Positions 35,868 through 49,605 of a stretch of DNA of 64,000 nucleotides are shown here, in pieces. Position 1 is the stretch's first letter. Every line of letters begins with the position of its first letter. Source of the stretch: Cryptomeria japonica (lineage: Eukaryota; Streptophyta; Pinopsida; Cupressales; Cupressaceae); the NCBI RefSeq assembly GCF_030272615.1, contig NC_081407.1, positions 268,368,075-268,432,074 on the forward strand, in the 5' to 3' direction. The notes under the pieces were generated by a model. That model worked only from the letters and a program-made list of their open reading frames with translations, searched no databases and was not told the DNA's origin. The position numbers were made by a program, and so were the translations under genes.

Positions 35868-36976
35868 ATGATGGGGAGAGTAAATGAGGTGGTAAATGAG
35901 ACAAGTAAGGGATGGACCAAATTCTTTCAGAAAAACCCTGACTTTCTCACATCTCAAGAAGAATTTGCAAGGGCAACATCTTCCACCATTCTTGACAAAT
36001 CAAAAGGGAAAGGTATTTTGGGCAGTTCAACTCCAGTTTTGACACAACCGACAGTAACTATAGATACTCAAACACAACCGGGAGCTAAGGAGAGTGTACA
36101 GTCTATACCAGCACATACCATTTTTTAGCAAGGGAATGTAAAAGACACTAGAAATTCTATGGATAATACTCCACCAGCAGTAACTAACGCTGCACCAAGT
36201 GGCGAAGCCACCGGTGTAATAGAGGTTGAGATGGACAATGTAAAAGCCACTGAATCCATACAGGCGGGTAAAACTGATTCCCCGACAAAGGTTTTGGGAA
36301 TTGACACTTCTTAGGTTGAGAAGAAATCAGGCTTTGAGTTGAGTCTAACTGAATTAATGATGATGGCTACTTAGAAATTACTAAAGGAAGGTATTGTAGA
36401 TAAAGGATTAATTGATCAACTAGTCTTTGTATTGCACAGATTATTACCTGATTGTCAGATTGAAGATGGAGCAAGCCCTTTTGGTAAGCTCAAGACTCTA
36501 ACAGAGCACATATCCAACAATTTTTAATCTCTGAGGCAAATAGCAGACCGACAAGCTTTGGACAATTTCACAACGACAAAAAGAACAACTTTTGATCAGC
36601 TTATAGAAACAGGGAAGAAGAAAATTGAGGACAAACTTATCCCTATTGATGTTTGTTTAAATCAATGTACAAATATCTACAGAGTGTGTTGTAACATAGA
36701 AATTCTTACAGCTTAGATAGTAGATTGAAGGAGTTATATGATAAGATGGCTAAAATTGCTAGCTCTTTTGATAGATTGACTACACTAACCACATCTGTTG
36801 ATGGACAAATTTTGTCCTTGGAGAAACAATTTTTTTTTTTTAAGAAAGAGAGAGATAAAATCATGAGAAGAACAAGAAATCTAAGAGGATCAGTAAGTCC
36901 TAGACTAGATTCATTGGGTGTTCACAAGAAACAGTGCATGAATATGATAGCAAAACCCACACCGACAGATATCTGA
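35868..36976 (+). pseudogene. Element B ORF2-like C-terminal region, several stops
   Basis: From MMGRVNEVVNETSKGW at 35868 the frame is open to 36128. After stops, related segments continue (DSPTKVLGIDTS, then LPDCQIEDGASPFGKL, then the helical MKELYDKMAKIASSFD from 36725). The block order and motifs (D/NASPxGKL, helical tail before the PPT) match the 32440-33255 region of element A. It is Thr/Pro/Gln-rich in the middle and coiled-coil-like at the end. Function is unknown. Confidence 0.55.
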
Positions 36977-37160
36977 GAGAAAGAAATACTTGCCCACTTA
37001 CTAAGTGGACTTGCATCTATTTCTAATACTTTCAAATCCGGCTGGGATACCTATCTTCAGTTATTGCAAAAGGCATACCCAAAAATCCTGAAGATGACTA
37101 AGCTCCAGTGAAACTAACAGTATTCTTTTATTCTTTCAAATTCTTTCATCGGTCTTTGGC

Positions 37161-37180
37161 ATTAATGTCAAAGAGGGAGT
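37161..37180 (+). promoter_or_regulatory. Element B upstream polypurine-like run
   Basis: A diverged copy of the PPT context, with 'ttaatgtcaaagagggag', lies about 120 bp before the main PPT. It may be a decayed duplicate. Confidence 0.45.
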
Positions 37181-37302
37181 ATGTTCATATGTGAAAAATA
37201 CCAGGGAACACATTTCAGATGGAGTATATAGCTCAAGGGGAGCATATCGGCAGGGAATCCATTTTTCACATGAGTGTTGCCATCAATGCCAAAGGGGGAG
37301 AT

Positions 37303-38299
<997 letters not shown>

Positions 38300-38304
38300 C
38301 AGTT

Positions 38305-39112
38305 AACCAGTATTTTAGGATGAACAAAGCAGTTTTGGGTCTGGAATCTTTCTAGTGATTGTGGTGCATTGAATCATGTTTGGGTTGATTGAGCTGACAT
38401 AGAGGCACCATTTTATTATTATTTTGGTGATCTATATTTATCTTTGGTGATTTGGTCAAGCCAGCATGAGACTACACATTACACTAGCAAGTTGACATGG
38501 TAAATGACCTATTTTGTGATTGCAGATATATAAGACTGGTATAGATGATCTTTTTGGCAAATGGTATGATGATTTGTGAGAGAGTGGTGATCGAGAATCC
38601 ATTTTGGTGCAGTTTCACATGTGCATTCTTGATCTGGTTGTTGACTAAGACAATGAATAGAGCATAACAACAAAGGTGATTCAGTCAGTATATTTGGCAC
38701 TCAACTGGAACTCATCCAAACATTGTAGATGCTATTTTGGAGTTCATTTTGTTGTAATTCATCATTGTAACTAATCGGTAAGGTAGTTAGCCTTCTGGGG
38801 TTGTAGCCCTTATTGTATTTGAGTAGTGAGCTCTAGGGCAGTGTGCCTGAATGCTTGTGCATTCCCCATATTGTAATATTGTTTTGCTACTGGCCATAGA
38901 AAAATATTATTGTGGTTTCAAATCCTACCGTGGTTTTTCCCATTTGGGTTTCCATGTAAAAATCCAGTGTTATAATTTTGTGGTTGATTGTTTTAAGTTT
39001 CTGCACTTTAGTTTCTTGTATATGCTTCTGGTGGTTTAAAGTTAAGTCTAAAAATTTGCAAACCAGTAGATCATTGATTCACCCCCCCTCTCAGTGATCC
39101 ATGATTCCAACA
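38305..39112 (+). repeat. Element A 3' LTR, second part
   Basis: Continues the A LTR from the B insertion point (agttaaccagtattttagg corresponds to about 26511-26531) to CCATGATTCCAACA at 39112. Confidence 0.87.
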
Positions 39113-41606
39113 GTGGCATCCAAATTTCTACGAGTAGCATTGAAACAAGTGTGTGAACATGGAGGAGATGGAAGGAATATGGGTGAAGTGATGGAGGTAG
39201 GATGTTGGATGGAATGCGAGGGCATGTGCCTTTGTTGATACTAATTAAGAATGAAAGGAATAAGATGTTCATGATGGGTGATGGAGATAGTGGATTTGTC
39301 CATGGAGGGATGAGTGGTAAAAGATGAAGGATGGGATTTTGGGATGTAAGGGCCCAAAATGGATTTAGCATGTGGGGGATATATGAAGGTAGAATTTGGG
39401 ATATAGGGAGCCAAAATGGATTTTAAGGATGAAGGAGGAAGATGGATGGTTGTTTTACTTTTATATGATGGAGGAGGGGGGATGGTGATAAATGATTTAG
39501 AGGAACAATGGGGAGATATAATGGTGTGTTTGGAAGTATACTTGGATTTTGCATTAGTTATATCAACATTTTTATTTGAAGTGCCTTGGGATATGTAACC
39601 AAGACCATGAGATCATGGATGTGCTTTGACATTGACGAGCTCCAAAATACCTTTCTCATGGAGGCCTAAGCATTTTATTTGATAGTTCATTTTTTTGAGC
39701 ATTTTATCTAAAGTAGGATACTTTTTCTCTAGGTAACAAGATGCGAGTCCTTTATCAGATGGAGGAGAATGGGTGGTGCATGTGAGATATTCTTCTGATG
39801 CAAACAAACTGCCATGGGTGAATGTAAGTGAACCAAGGGGATAAAGTAATTGGTGGTGGGATGGTTTGGATAGGAGGAAATTGGGGATCAAGAGGTGGAG
39901 CATATGTGACAGGAGGACCTTGACTTGGAATAGGGGATGATAGGGGTTCTTAAGATGAAGGGGATGGAATGGTAGGATCTTGATTTAGATTAATAATTCT
40001 TTGAACGGGCTCTAGAACAAGATCTTGGAATAGAGGGATTGCTATGGATGGTGTGACGAGGAGTGAGTGGGTGGACTCTTCAGAGGGAATGGATGGAAAG
40101 ATGGAAGATTCAATGACTTGGGTGGATGGAATGGATGGAAGGATGGAGAGTTTCTTGACTAGGGGAGATGGAGTGGATGGAAGGATGGGAGATTCTTTGG
40201 CTAGGAGAGATGGAGTAGATGGAAGGATGGGGATTTCCTTAACTGGGATAGATGGAGGAATGAGAGGTTTTTCAGCTAGGATAGATGAAGTGGATGGAAG
40301 GATGGGAGATTCCTCAACTGGGAGAGATGGAGGGGATGGAATATTCCTCAATTGGGAGAGATGGAGGGATGTGAGGTTTTTCAATTGGGATAGATTGACT
40401 GGATGGAAGGATGAGGAGTTCCTCAATTAGGGGAGATGGAGTGGATGGAAAGATGGGAATTTCCTTAACTGGGATAGATGGTGTGGATGGAAGGATGGGG
40501 GATTTGCCAACTAGGGTAGAGAAAGTGGATGAAAGGATGGGGGATTCATTGGATGGAGTTTGAATGATGGTAGGTGTAGGTGATGGGGATTGTGGTTGAA
40601 CGATCTCAATGGATGGGGGATTTTTTATGGTGTTAGGAAATGGGAGAGGAATGATAGGTGTGGGGGTTGGAATGGAAGATAGTGGATTGAGATAAGATGT
40701 GGTGGATGGTGGACTAAGATAGGAGGAAGTGGGCAGTGGAGGATTGCGGTAGGATGAAGGATTGTGACTAGTGCCACATGCTTGTTCATGAATATTCATC
40801 ACAAAAATGTGTGAAGGCAGTGCCTGTAGATAAATGAAATCGTGGTTTTGAAACAACAGGTTGTGATGTTACTCGAGATTGATATTGTGGAGAATTTACC
40901 ACTTGTGGCACTGATTGGACAGGTGGGGGAATAGATGATAATAGCATTGTGTAATTCATGCCCCCTGACATAGCTTGTGTGACAAATGATGGCGGATTAG
41001 GATTAGACAGATGATTGAGATAGGATGGAAGATTAGAATTAGATGGAAAAGTTAGATAAAATGGAAGATTAGAACCAAATGGAGAAGTGAGATAAGATGG
41101 GAGATTAGAACTAATGGATAATTTAGATAGGATGGGAGATTATAATTGGATGGAGAAGTGAGATAAGATGGGAGATTGGAACTAGATGGAGAAGTGAGAT
41201 AAGATTGCAATGTTACCTGGAGATCTGTCTCATTGGGTTGATCAACCATACCCTCATCACCATCGGCATAGGGTGAGGTGGAAGACAATGAGGGATGACC
41301 ATACTCATCATAGTAGGATTGAGACATAACTTGGACGTTTATTTCAATAGGTTGATCAACCATACCCTCATCATCATTGACATAGGGTGAAATAGAAGAA
41401 GAGGAATCACCATATTCATCATAGTAGGATTGAGAGATGGCTTGGATATATGTGTCATCGGGTTGATCAATGATACCCTCGTCATCATTGGCATAGGGTG
41501 AAGTGGAAGAAAATGAAGAACGACCAGACTCATCATAATAGAATTGCGACATGACGATTAGTTGATGAGTTGGAGAGATGAAAGATGAAAAAGGGTGGTA
41601 GACCAA
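39113..41606 (-). pseudogene. Element F gag-like repeat protein, N-terminal and middle part
   Basis: The minus-strand start is at about 41552 (MSQFYYDESG). Three tandem repeats of about 38-39 residues follow, each with the core YYDEYG, then SPYANDDEG and MVDQP (41552-41215). Next come SYLTSPS-type repeats of about 14 residues (41215-41000) with frameshifts, then a Pro/Ser-rich region. Repeats of about 14 residues with the core PILPSTPS span about 40560-40040. A segment KYPTLDKMLKKMN follows, then KGILELVNVKAHP and HGLGYISQG (about 39720-39590), the last loosely like the G-patch of some plant gypsy gag-pol proteins. It ends at 39113 in LDAT and continues at 26370. No zinc knuckle or protease motif is visible. 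Confidence 0.5.
40040..40560. repeat. Coding minisatellite, units of about 42 bp
   Basis: Repeated GATGGAGTGGATGGAAGGATGG-type words on the plus strand encode PSTPS...ESPILPS repeats on the minus strand. At least eight imperfect units of 42 bp (some 33 bp) are recognisable. Confidence 0.75.
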
Positions 41607-43126
41607 AGACCAAGATGAGATGGGGACTGACTTTGAAGAAGTTGGACAGAGGATGAAATTTGATGTTTAATTTTGGAGATTTGATTTTCAACCTCTGACT
41701 TGGGAAGAAGGAGATGATGATGTGAATTGGGAGACAAAATATGATGATGGAAGATAATCTTGATGCTGGGAGCTATGAGACATAAAGTGATCTAACCAAA
41801 AATCGGCAGCATTTGGATGGAAAAGGGACACAATGACTGAATGTCACGCAAAGCCAAGAACCAAAGGATACTAATCGAATAAGAATCTAGAGACTCACAG
41901 ACAACATAACACCTAGACCAAGGACATCTAGGACCAGAGAAACACACAGATAAAGATATCAACTGCTAATAATCCAAATATTTCTACCACGATACGGACA
42001 TCATAAAGGAAGCATAACAACATCGAAAGACCAAGATTATAAAAGATAGATCTTGGAAGCTGGTAAATCAAGTAATTTTTAAGATAATACAGATAGCATA
42101 ATAACAACGCTATGACTTCTAAGCACAAGACCACAAAAGATAAGTCGTAACTCCTAAAAGATCAAGAAATGTCTAATGTAATGTGAACAACATAACAACA
42201 ACATAATGATGTCTAAGAACAAGATCATAAAAGATAGGTGTAAACTGTTGATAGATCAAGAAATTTATAGTAATTTAGATATCATAATGGAAGCACAATG
42301 ACATCTAAGAACAAGATCATGAAAGATAGGTGAGACTGATAGCAAACCCGCCAGAGTAAAGAGAAAACCTATGAGTTTTCAAAGCAAACCAAAGAGTTCA
42401 AATGATAGTGACTATGCAAAGTATGTCAATCTAGCTCAAGACAGAGGCATTCCCGCTATACCAAGAAGAGAACCTATTGTGGGACAGCAGCAACTAAGAC
42501 TATGTGAAATGTGATGTGTTTGATGACTAATAATAATTTTGGCAAAATGTCATTATGACATAAACACAACAAGCACATACGAATGATAGAATGCAATAAA
42601 ACAGTCATGCACTTCCTAGGACTGTCAAATGACAATACTTGTTGAATCCCCTAACCATAAAATACCACATCCAACTGGATAGATAGAAGCTTGGCAGCAC
42701 TAGCTCCACCCTTAGCACACACTTCTTAGGCATGCCAAGCTTTGAATTTCTCAAGACCCGAAGATCTCGATAAATTTTCTATCTCAAATTGGGGGGTACA
42801 TGAGGGGTGTTTTCGGCATGCACATATCATAATGCCTGAGTCAACAAGTAGAAGGATTGGGGCCACTATAACAATGATTTATAGTAATTTTCCTATGGGT
42901 CTAGTCCAACAAAGGATTCTCGAAGCAAGTCACTTAAGACTTTAATTGAGCTTACTGGTGTAGAGAAGGCCTCCAATACGACGAATTCATTTAGCACTTC
43001 AGTTGTTGGACCAGTTTTTTATATAGTGTCTTGAAAAACACCACTTGAGGTCATGCTGGGAGAGATGTTATCCCCAAGGTGTCGCTATTTTGAAATACTC
43101 CCTTCAGGTGATGACGCCCCCAAGAT
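41607..43126 (-). other. Element F leader (part), no gene seen
   Basis: Between the gag-like start (41552) and the element C insertion I see no coding sequence. The segment holds the 93-bp tandem repeat (separate entry) and continues after element C at 52476. Confidence 0.45.
41960..42335. repeat. 93-94-bp tandem repeat, four copies
   Basis: The core 'aacaagatcataaaagatagg' and variants start near 42030, 42124, 42218 and 42310, a spacing of 94, 94 and 92 bp. Shared words between cores include 'aagcataacaac' and 'gatcaagaaat'. It lies in the F leader. Confidence 0.78.
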
Positions 43127-45380
43127 TGTTGGCATTGTATTGTCATTGATGTCAACCGGATTGGGATGTCAACTGGTGAGTAAGTATTGGAGACCGGTAT
43201 GAAATTTTAACTGGTGAGTAAGTATTGGAGACCGGTATGGAATGTTGACCAGTAAGCATGTGACCAGTAAGAAAGCAAGGTTGATCCAATGAAGCATGTG
43301 CAGGCAACTGGTATGCAAGTTTCATGTCAACTAGCAAGACTCCCACCAGATGAATTTGTTGTCACCGAATGAAGAGAAGATTGACAGAAAGTGTGATGCC
43401 TCAAGATAGCAAGGAAGACATATGGGATGACTATCAGGTCATATGTCTACTTCAAGATGTATCTACTTATTAGTGCAATGTCATAAGCAGAATGTGCAAC
43501 ATAGATCCACTCCCACCAGATGTTGGTAGATTGAATGGATCTTCCTAACAACTCCTACCAGTTGGTGGCAATATCACAACCCTTTGGGAAGAGATAGAGA
43601 AGTTAAAGGTAGGCAATTGAAGGCTCATACTGGATGACCAAAGTTAAACATGAAGTAGCCTCTGATAAATTAAAAAAAAAGATATGAACCAGATCAATAA
43701 GAGAAGACATGATGAGATACCAGGACAGAAGAGGAAGAGTAAATTGTGAGTTTGTCACTTTGACAAACTAGTTGAGATGATGTCTAGGATAATGAAGGAA
43801 AAGGAAAGGTTTATCCTTGTAGGCATGGAGTTATACCACGATGCAGATGGAGATTGGTGTTACCACAGTTGGTGAAAGTTGGAGAGGATTGCAGCTCAAA
43901 ACGGTCTGGAAAAGGATAGAGATCTGATTCCTTGACATCATGATCTAAGAAGGACATAAGGTTGTAAATCTGATTTGGAATAAGGGCTTGCAAGATCAAT
44001 TATTGCGATTGACAAAGAGTGAGGCCGACAAACAGGTTGTAGTTTACTAAAGAAAGTGAATGTGTTTTGGAAAAATAAAATATTTCAGTATTGTTTGTTT
44101 TGATGCAGGGTGTGAATCTTAGACAAGAGATTCGATCAGATCTGATACGGATTGGGTCGATGAAGAAAACCCTGGGGCGTGAAGTTTGAGTTTCTATTTT
44201 TGACGGGAAAGTTTGAGTATAAATATGCAGGCTGAAAATCTAAGTGGTTTCTACTGTTGAGGCCAATGAAGGAGGTCGGATACTAGATGTCGGATGCAAG
44301 TGAAGAGTGTAGACAAAATAGTCTAAGTGTTTAAGTGCTAAACATTAAAGTGACTGAGAGTGTTGAAGGGACAAACTGGTAAGAAGAGGTTAACCAATAA
44401 GTGTGATGAGAAAGTGTTGATCCGTCTATTGGAGGGTAGACTACTGAAGTGAAGGTAGATTGAGAAGTGAGAGGAAGAGAAAGAAGAAGAGATGGCAGAC
44501 AAGATTAAACCAACAAGGTTCAAGATTTACCGGTAAGAAGCTACAGAGCATGTTTGTCTGCTATACTGGTAGAGACTCTATTGGTAAGGAACACAGAGTG
44601 AAAGGAGAACCAGTAAGGTGGAAGCAGAGTACAAAGGCCAATTGAGATAGAGAGAGAGAAGTTTTGGTAGAACAGAGGCAGAGTGAGAGAAAGAGGTTCA
44701 ACCGGTAAAGAAGAAACTGCGAATTGGACTATGGAGGATCTAACCAGTAAGGTAGAGGCAGAGTGAATAGAACCGAAAATGATGAGAAGTAGAGAAATAG
44801 AGAAGAGTTGAACCAATAGGGTGAAGTATATACAGAGGTGTTACAAAATTCATTTGTAACAAGGTGCAGATTATTGTATTTCTTTATATCATTGTATTTC
44901 ATTGAGTGGGTGCTCGGTGTAGGGGTTGGTGCTCCTTGAGTTGGTGCTTAGAATAGTTAGGGGTTGGTGCTCCTTGGGTTGGTTCCCTAAATCAGCAAAG
45001 GTTGGTGCTCCTTGGGTTGGTGCCCTAAATCAGTAGAGGTTGGTGCTCCTTGGGTTGGTGCCCTAATTCAGTAGGGGCTGGTGCTTCTTGGGTTGGTGCC
45101 CTAAACATTGTAATATAGTTGTTTATTATGAGGCTGGATTGGAGCAGTAGACTCCAGCAACATTTCTCACCGAGGTTTTTCCCACATTGGGTTTTCCTCT
45201 TATATCTGGTGTTATGTGATCTATCTTTGTGTGCATGCATCTTGATCTCTTCCCCTATCTCTCTGGTATATTCACTTAGTGCTTGAACTTCTAACCAGTA
45301 CACATAGTCATCTTTAAAAGGGTTAAAGTTTTTGATAACCACTGATTCAACCCCATGTCATTGGTATCTTGTGTTCTACA
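43127..45380 (+). repeat. Element C 5' LTR
   Basis: 2,254 bp, TGTTGGCATTGTATTG...TTGTGTTCTACA. It is rich in ACCGGT/ACTGGT words and has a 38-bp tandem pair near 43170-43250. Relative to the 3' LTR it lacks about 0.6 kb after about 43880. Confidence 0.9.
44922..45110 (+). repeat. VNTR of about 38 bp in the element C 5' LTR
   Basis: The unit 'ggttggtgctccttgggttggtgccctaaatcagtag' occurs about five times, starting near 44924, 44962, 45000, 45040 and 45078. The 3' LTR (52078-52195) has only about three, more degenerate units. Copy number therefore changed after insertion, or one of the copies was gene-converted. Confidence 0.85.
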
Positions 45381-45382
45381 AT

Positions 45383-45395
45383 TGGTATCAAAACA
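45383..45395 (+). promoter_or_regulatory. Element C primer-binding site
   Basis: tggtatcaaaaca, a decayed initiator-Met-tRNA-type site directly after the 5' LTR. Confidence 0.75.
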
Positions 45396-45452
45396 TAGCT
45401 TCCTAATTAGATAAGCTTTCTCCAGCTTGGGTAGATTCTAGTGTGTGAACAC

Positions 45453-47469
45453 AATGGTTAAATTTGAGTCAATCCCTACTCTAGTGTTTGATGGTTCAAA
45501 CTATTCTATTTGGAGTTGTATAATGGAAGTCTATTTGTCCTCTTTAGGCTACGATGTCTAGATGTCAGTTGTAAATGGCTACTCTAGCCATGCTATTCCT
45601 CACATCGATCATGAATCAGAAAAAAGATATAGGTGCAATGTTGAAGCAATGAAGGCCATACTCAGTGAACTTTCCGGTGATGAATCATCAAAGGTGGACA
45701 GATGCAAATCTTCAAAGAGCTTGTGGGATATACTGAAGAAATTTTATGGTGAACAACCTTGCACCGCTGGATCAGATTGTGGAAGCAATAATGTTCATAT
45801 AGAGTATAAACGTGCAGTTGATAAGTCTAGATTTGTCATCTGATGCAACAGTGATGAAGAGGAAACTCATCTCCTTATGGCTCAAGAGATAGAAAGTGAG
45901 ATGCACACATCAAAAAGGGATAACACAAATCAATCCTACTGGCAAGATGTGTTTGGCAGTGATAAAGAAGATGAAGAAGAAGTTGAGGCTCAAGTTGATC
46001 TTGAAGGGGAGCTGGTAAGTGCCCTAGAAGAGCTGAAAAATGTTAGGAATGAATTTAAGAATTACAAAAAATTAGTTCATGAAGAATGCAGCAAATTGAG
46101 AACATGTCTTGAAGAGTCAAATAAAAATGTCTGCATATTGACAACTCAGCTAGAAGAAGCCAAAGAAATGACTAATGAATTAAAATTAGTCTTTGATGCC
46201 AAGAAGATAAGATGTGAGGAGTTGGAGCTATAAGTGGAGACAAAAGATAAAGAGTGTCAGAAGCAAACATGTGAAATGGAGAAACTCGGTAAATACCTTG
46301 AGAAGTGTCAAGATGAGCTCAAGGTGAGGATCCAGTATGATGGAAACACTGAAGCCTTGGACAAAATGTTGAATAAACAAAAACACTCCAAGGATATCAA
46401 AGGATAAGGATTTGATATCGGTGAATGCTCCACAAGCAAGGACATCTCCAACAAAGAAATTTAGTTTGTCTCCAAAAGTGAAAATGACAAGTCAGACCTT
46501 CACAGTCATAAATGTTCTAAGGAAGAAGGTTGACCTAAGTACAACCATTGAAGATGTGAAGATAAAGACTACTGCTACAAGAAGGAATAATGCTGATCCA
46601 AAAGGCAAAGGTAAGTTGAGAGAAGATAGTTTCATTAGAGATAAGAATATAAGAAGACAGTCTAGAAGAACTTCTTTCAGTAGAAGAGTAAGAGGCGTTG
46701 TTGCACACAAACTGAGAATAGGAGAAGGATAAGACATATGTATGTTGTAAATGAGCATCTCAAGATCAGCAACAAAGGAAGAAGGAATGGAGGAAATGAG
46801 CCTGCAAGATCACCACATGTCTGGCAGAATAAGTTTGTCAGTTTTAAGCCCTCCTTCTCTGGTTATTGTTTTTCATGTAAAGGATATGGCCATAGAGCAG
46901 ATGAATGTAAAATGAGGTCTAGGAATAGACAAAATGTTTTTCCTAGGAACAACAATTTAGTTTGTCAAAGACATAATGGTTTCGGCCATAGAAGTCATGA
47001 GTGTAGGAAGAGGAATTTTCAGACATATGGCAGCCCTTCCACCTTCTCCTCCAACAAAAGTGAAAGGTATAGTAACTATGGTCAGCATGGAAGAGATAAT
47101 AGAATGTATGAGAGATACATTTTTACATGGAACAAAATCAGAAGTTCTCCTAGAATGTCGAGAAATTATTTTGTTCCATCTCTTGGTCACAATGACATGG
47201 TTTGGAGAAGAAGATCAAACTGGTTTGATAGAAAGTCCTCCAATCATTTGTTTGGCATGAACATCGTCTGTTACTACAACAATGTTTCTGGTTATATTGC
47301 AGAAACTTGTAGAGCAAGGGCCAATCAGCAAAAGAAAATTACCATTGTTTCAAAGACAACAAATGAGAAAAGGAGGGAGATCAAGCAGGCATGGAGAAAG
47401 AAGCAAGAGAATACAACCATGGGCAGGCACTATGCATTCAATGCACATGTGATATCTCCTAAGGTGTAA
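45453..47469 (+). pseudogene. Element C gag: UBN2-like capsid, coiled coil, zinc knuckles
   Basis: The frame starts at about 45453 (MVKFESIPTLVFDGSNYSIW), a typical Copia gag start, with a stop at 45558-45560 where the family usually has Trp or Gln. The capsid-like part continues (ILSELSGDESSKV, then CKSSKSLWDILKKFYG) to 45843. A coiled coil follows in the frame from 45877 (DLEGELVSALEELKNVRNEF and LEEAKEMTNELKL) to 46233, and then frame changes. The last open frame (46738-47469, 243 codons) has CFSCKGYGHRADEC as a complete knuckle, CQRHNGFGHRSHEC as a second unit with one Cys changed, and CYYNNVSGYIAETC as a damaged third. The C-terminal part is basic. Protease and pol are missing. Confidence 0.75.
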
Positions 47470-48430
47470 AGGAGATGCAGGACTTTAGAGGGAGCTTGAT
47501 TTTGATCATATCATTCACCCCCAATTTTAAAAAGGACAAATGGAAGGACAAGTTGTTGTTGGCACAAGGAAGAAGATGAGATGGCAATATGTGTATTTAA
47601 ATGCCTTGACTACACATCTACGTATGAAAGATGAATTACTGTTGCAAACGTCAATTGATAGTTTGAACTGCAAATTGGCATCAGAGACATCTGACTCGGG
47701 AAGATGGAGTTCAGAGGAAAGTGTTCTGGTAAAGATATTGGTCTGGTATGGTAAACCAATATGTAGAGTATGTTTCCGGTATGGTTGTTAACCAAAATTG
47801 CAGATTATGATCATTGCAGTGACTCTGATGGCTTGGATTGATGAAATTATGTCTTAAATGACATTAAATGGTCCTGACTAGAAAATAATGTTGGTCTGGT
47901 AGTCAACCTCACGTGGATGTATCATTATGGGGAAACCGGTTTGGTGGTTGACATAATATTGATGAGTCTTGACATTGTGGTCAAGTAAGATCATGTCTCA
48001 AGTTGTGATGGATATCATGGAAGTGGAAGACCATCAGTAGATCATGTATGATCTACTAGTACAAGTTGTAGATTGGAGCCCCAGTCTAGAACCTGGTAGA
48101 CAAAGAAGACCTGAGATCTATTGTTCAGGGAGAGTTGCCAGCAACAAGGGAGAAGAAGTTATCAATTTGTATGTCAAAAGGGGAGAGTTGACAAAGAGGG
48201 AGAGTTACCTACACAAGGGGAGAATATACAATAGGTATCATAATGGTATATGCAATTGGTGTTAGTTGGCATCTAAGCCCTCTATCTCAAGTGTTGTTGG
48301 ATGAGAGGATGCAAAGTATAATGGTCAAAGAGAGAGAAGCAACTGGTAGAAAGTTCTGTCAATTTCCTTTGTCATTGTTGTCAAAGGGGGAGAAGAAACC
48401 AATAGTATACTGGATACTACATTTGTTAAT
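47470..48430 (+). other. Element C interior after gag: no gene seen
   Basis: Short ORFs only, with stops in all frames. A polypurine-like run with the context 'gtcaaagggggag' at about 48375-48393 resembles a PPT, but no element end follows it directly. Confidence 0.5.
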
Positions 48431-49595
48431 TGTTGGCTTGATGATGATGATATTGATGTAATAGGCTGATTGATGACTTTTATTGTGTTGTCATTGATGG
48501 CAACCATGTTTTGTTAGTCATCTAAGACATTTAGTCCAACCAGTAAAGCCTAACTGATAGAGGAAGCAGTTAAATAGTGAACTGGTAAACAGTGACATAA
48601 CTATGATCGAGTGACTGGTATAGAAGATTGGTGAAGATTTAGGTGTTGCAGTTTGGTATGAATGTTCATGACATTGGCAAGAGTCTATGACCAGAACCAC
48701 ATCACTAGATTCGATGGTATGAGCAAGTTATGATGTACTCAGAAGTCAATCAAGAAGAACAATTAACTGGTAGAGAAAAGACACTTAGATCGGTTAACCG
48801 ATAGACATAATGTTTTATTTTTTATTTATGAATTATGTGGCCAACGTGAGTAAAGCATGAGGAGAAAGATTGTCTAGATGCATTGAACCTAGGAAATTGT
48901 TCCAAGGCTTTTAGCCGACTTAGCAAATTTGTTTATTAAAAGGAGTATATTGTGTGATGATGTATCAGATGTGAGATCTATAGTGTGAATGTGATTGTGT
49001 GGTGAAAGAAGAAGCTTTGTATTGATGTTTAGTCGATATTAGAAGCAGATTTGAAGTGGATCTAATCAAGCACAGAGGTGCTAATAGCAAATTAGTCACT
49101 TGTTGTTCCCTAACAGTTGCAACAAGATAAAATCCTCTAACAAGGTCACTCCTAACAGGGTGCGGTAGGATCCTCATAGGTATGAAGGTTTAAATCCCTT
49201 AATAGGGTCACACATTAACTTGTGTTGTATAAATCCCATAGCTGGGTAGCTCCTAATAGGGTTGGGTCCTAACAGGGCTTATTGTAATAGCTCTTAACTG
49301 GGCTAAGATACTCTTAACCGGGTGTGCTCCTAACAGAGCAGTTGTAAGACCTTAATCGGTCATATCCCTATTCTGCAGACAGTTGATCTTGTGGGTACCG
49401 ATTCCCACCATGGTTTTTCCCATTTGAGTTTCCATGTGAAAAACATTGTGTTATGTGGTGCATATGTTATTGGGTGTTAGCTTATGTGTTTATTTTCCTT
49501 GCATGTTTGATAAGTTTCAAATTGATAAAAGTGGTGATCAGATTTGTGTTGTTGTTTTTGCTTGCACTGATTCACCCCCCCTCTCAGTGCCTTAT
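48431..49595 (+). repeat. LTR-like segment inside element C (solo LTR or chimeric 3' end)
   Basis: It begins TGTTGGCTTGATG and soon has the family motif 'gttgtcattgatggcaac' (48488-48505). It ends with 'gcactgattcaccccccctctcagtgcc', matching the LTR 3' ends of A and B. Repeated 'cctaacagggt' words lie at 49090-49340. It is followed at once by the PPT of element C. A convincing TSD was not found, so boundaries are approximate. Confidence 0.55.
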
Positions 49596-49605
49596 AATTT
49601 TATCA

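Noticed and set aside
40044-40430. Plus-strand Asp/Gly/Met repeat protein
   Set aside because: Opposite-strand reading of the minus-strand PILPSTPS repeat. The minus frame continues into non-repeat protein, so the plus frame is a shadow.
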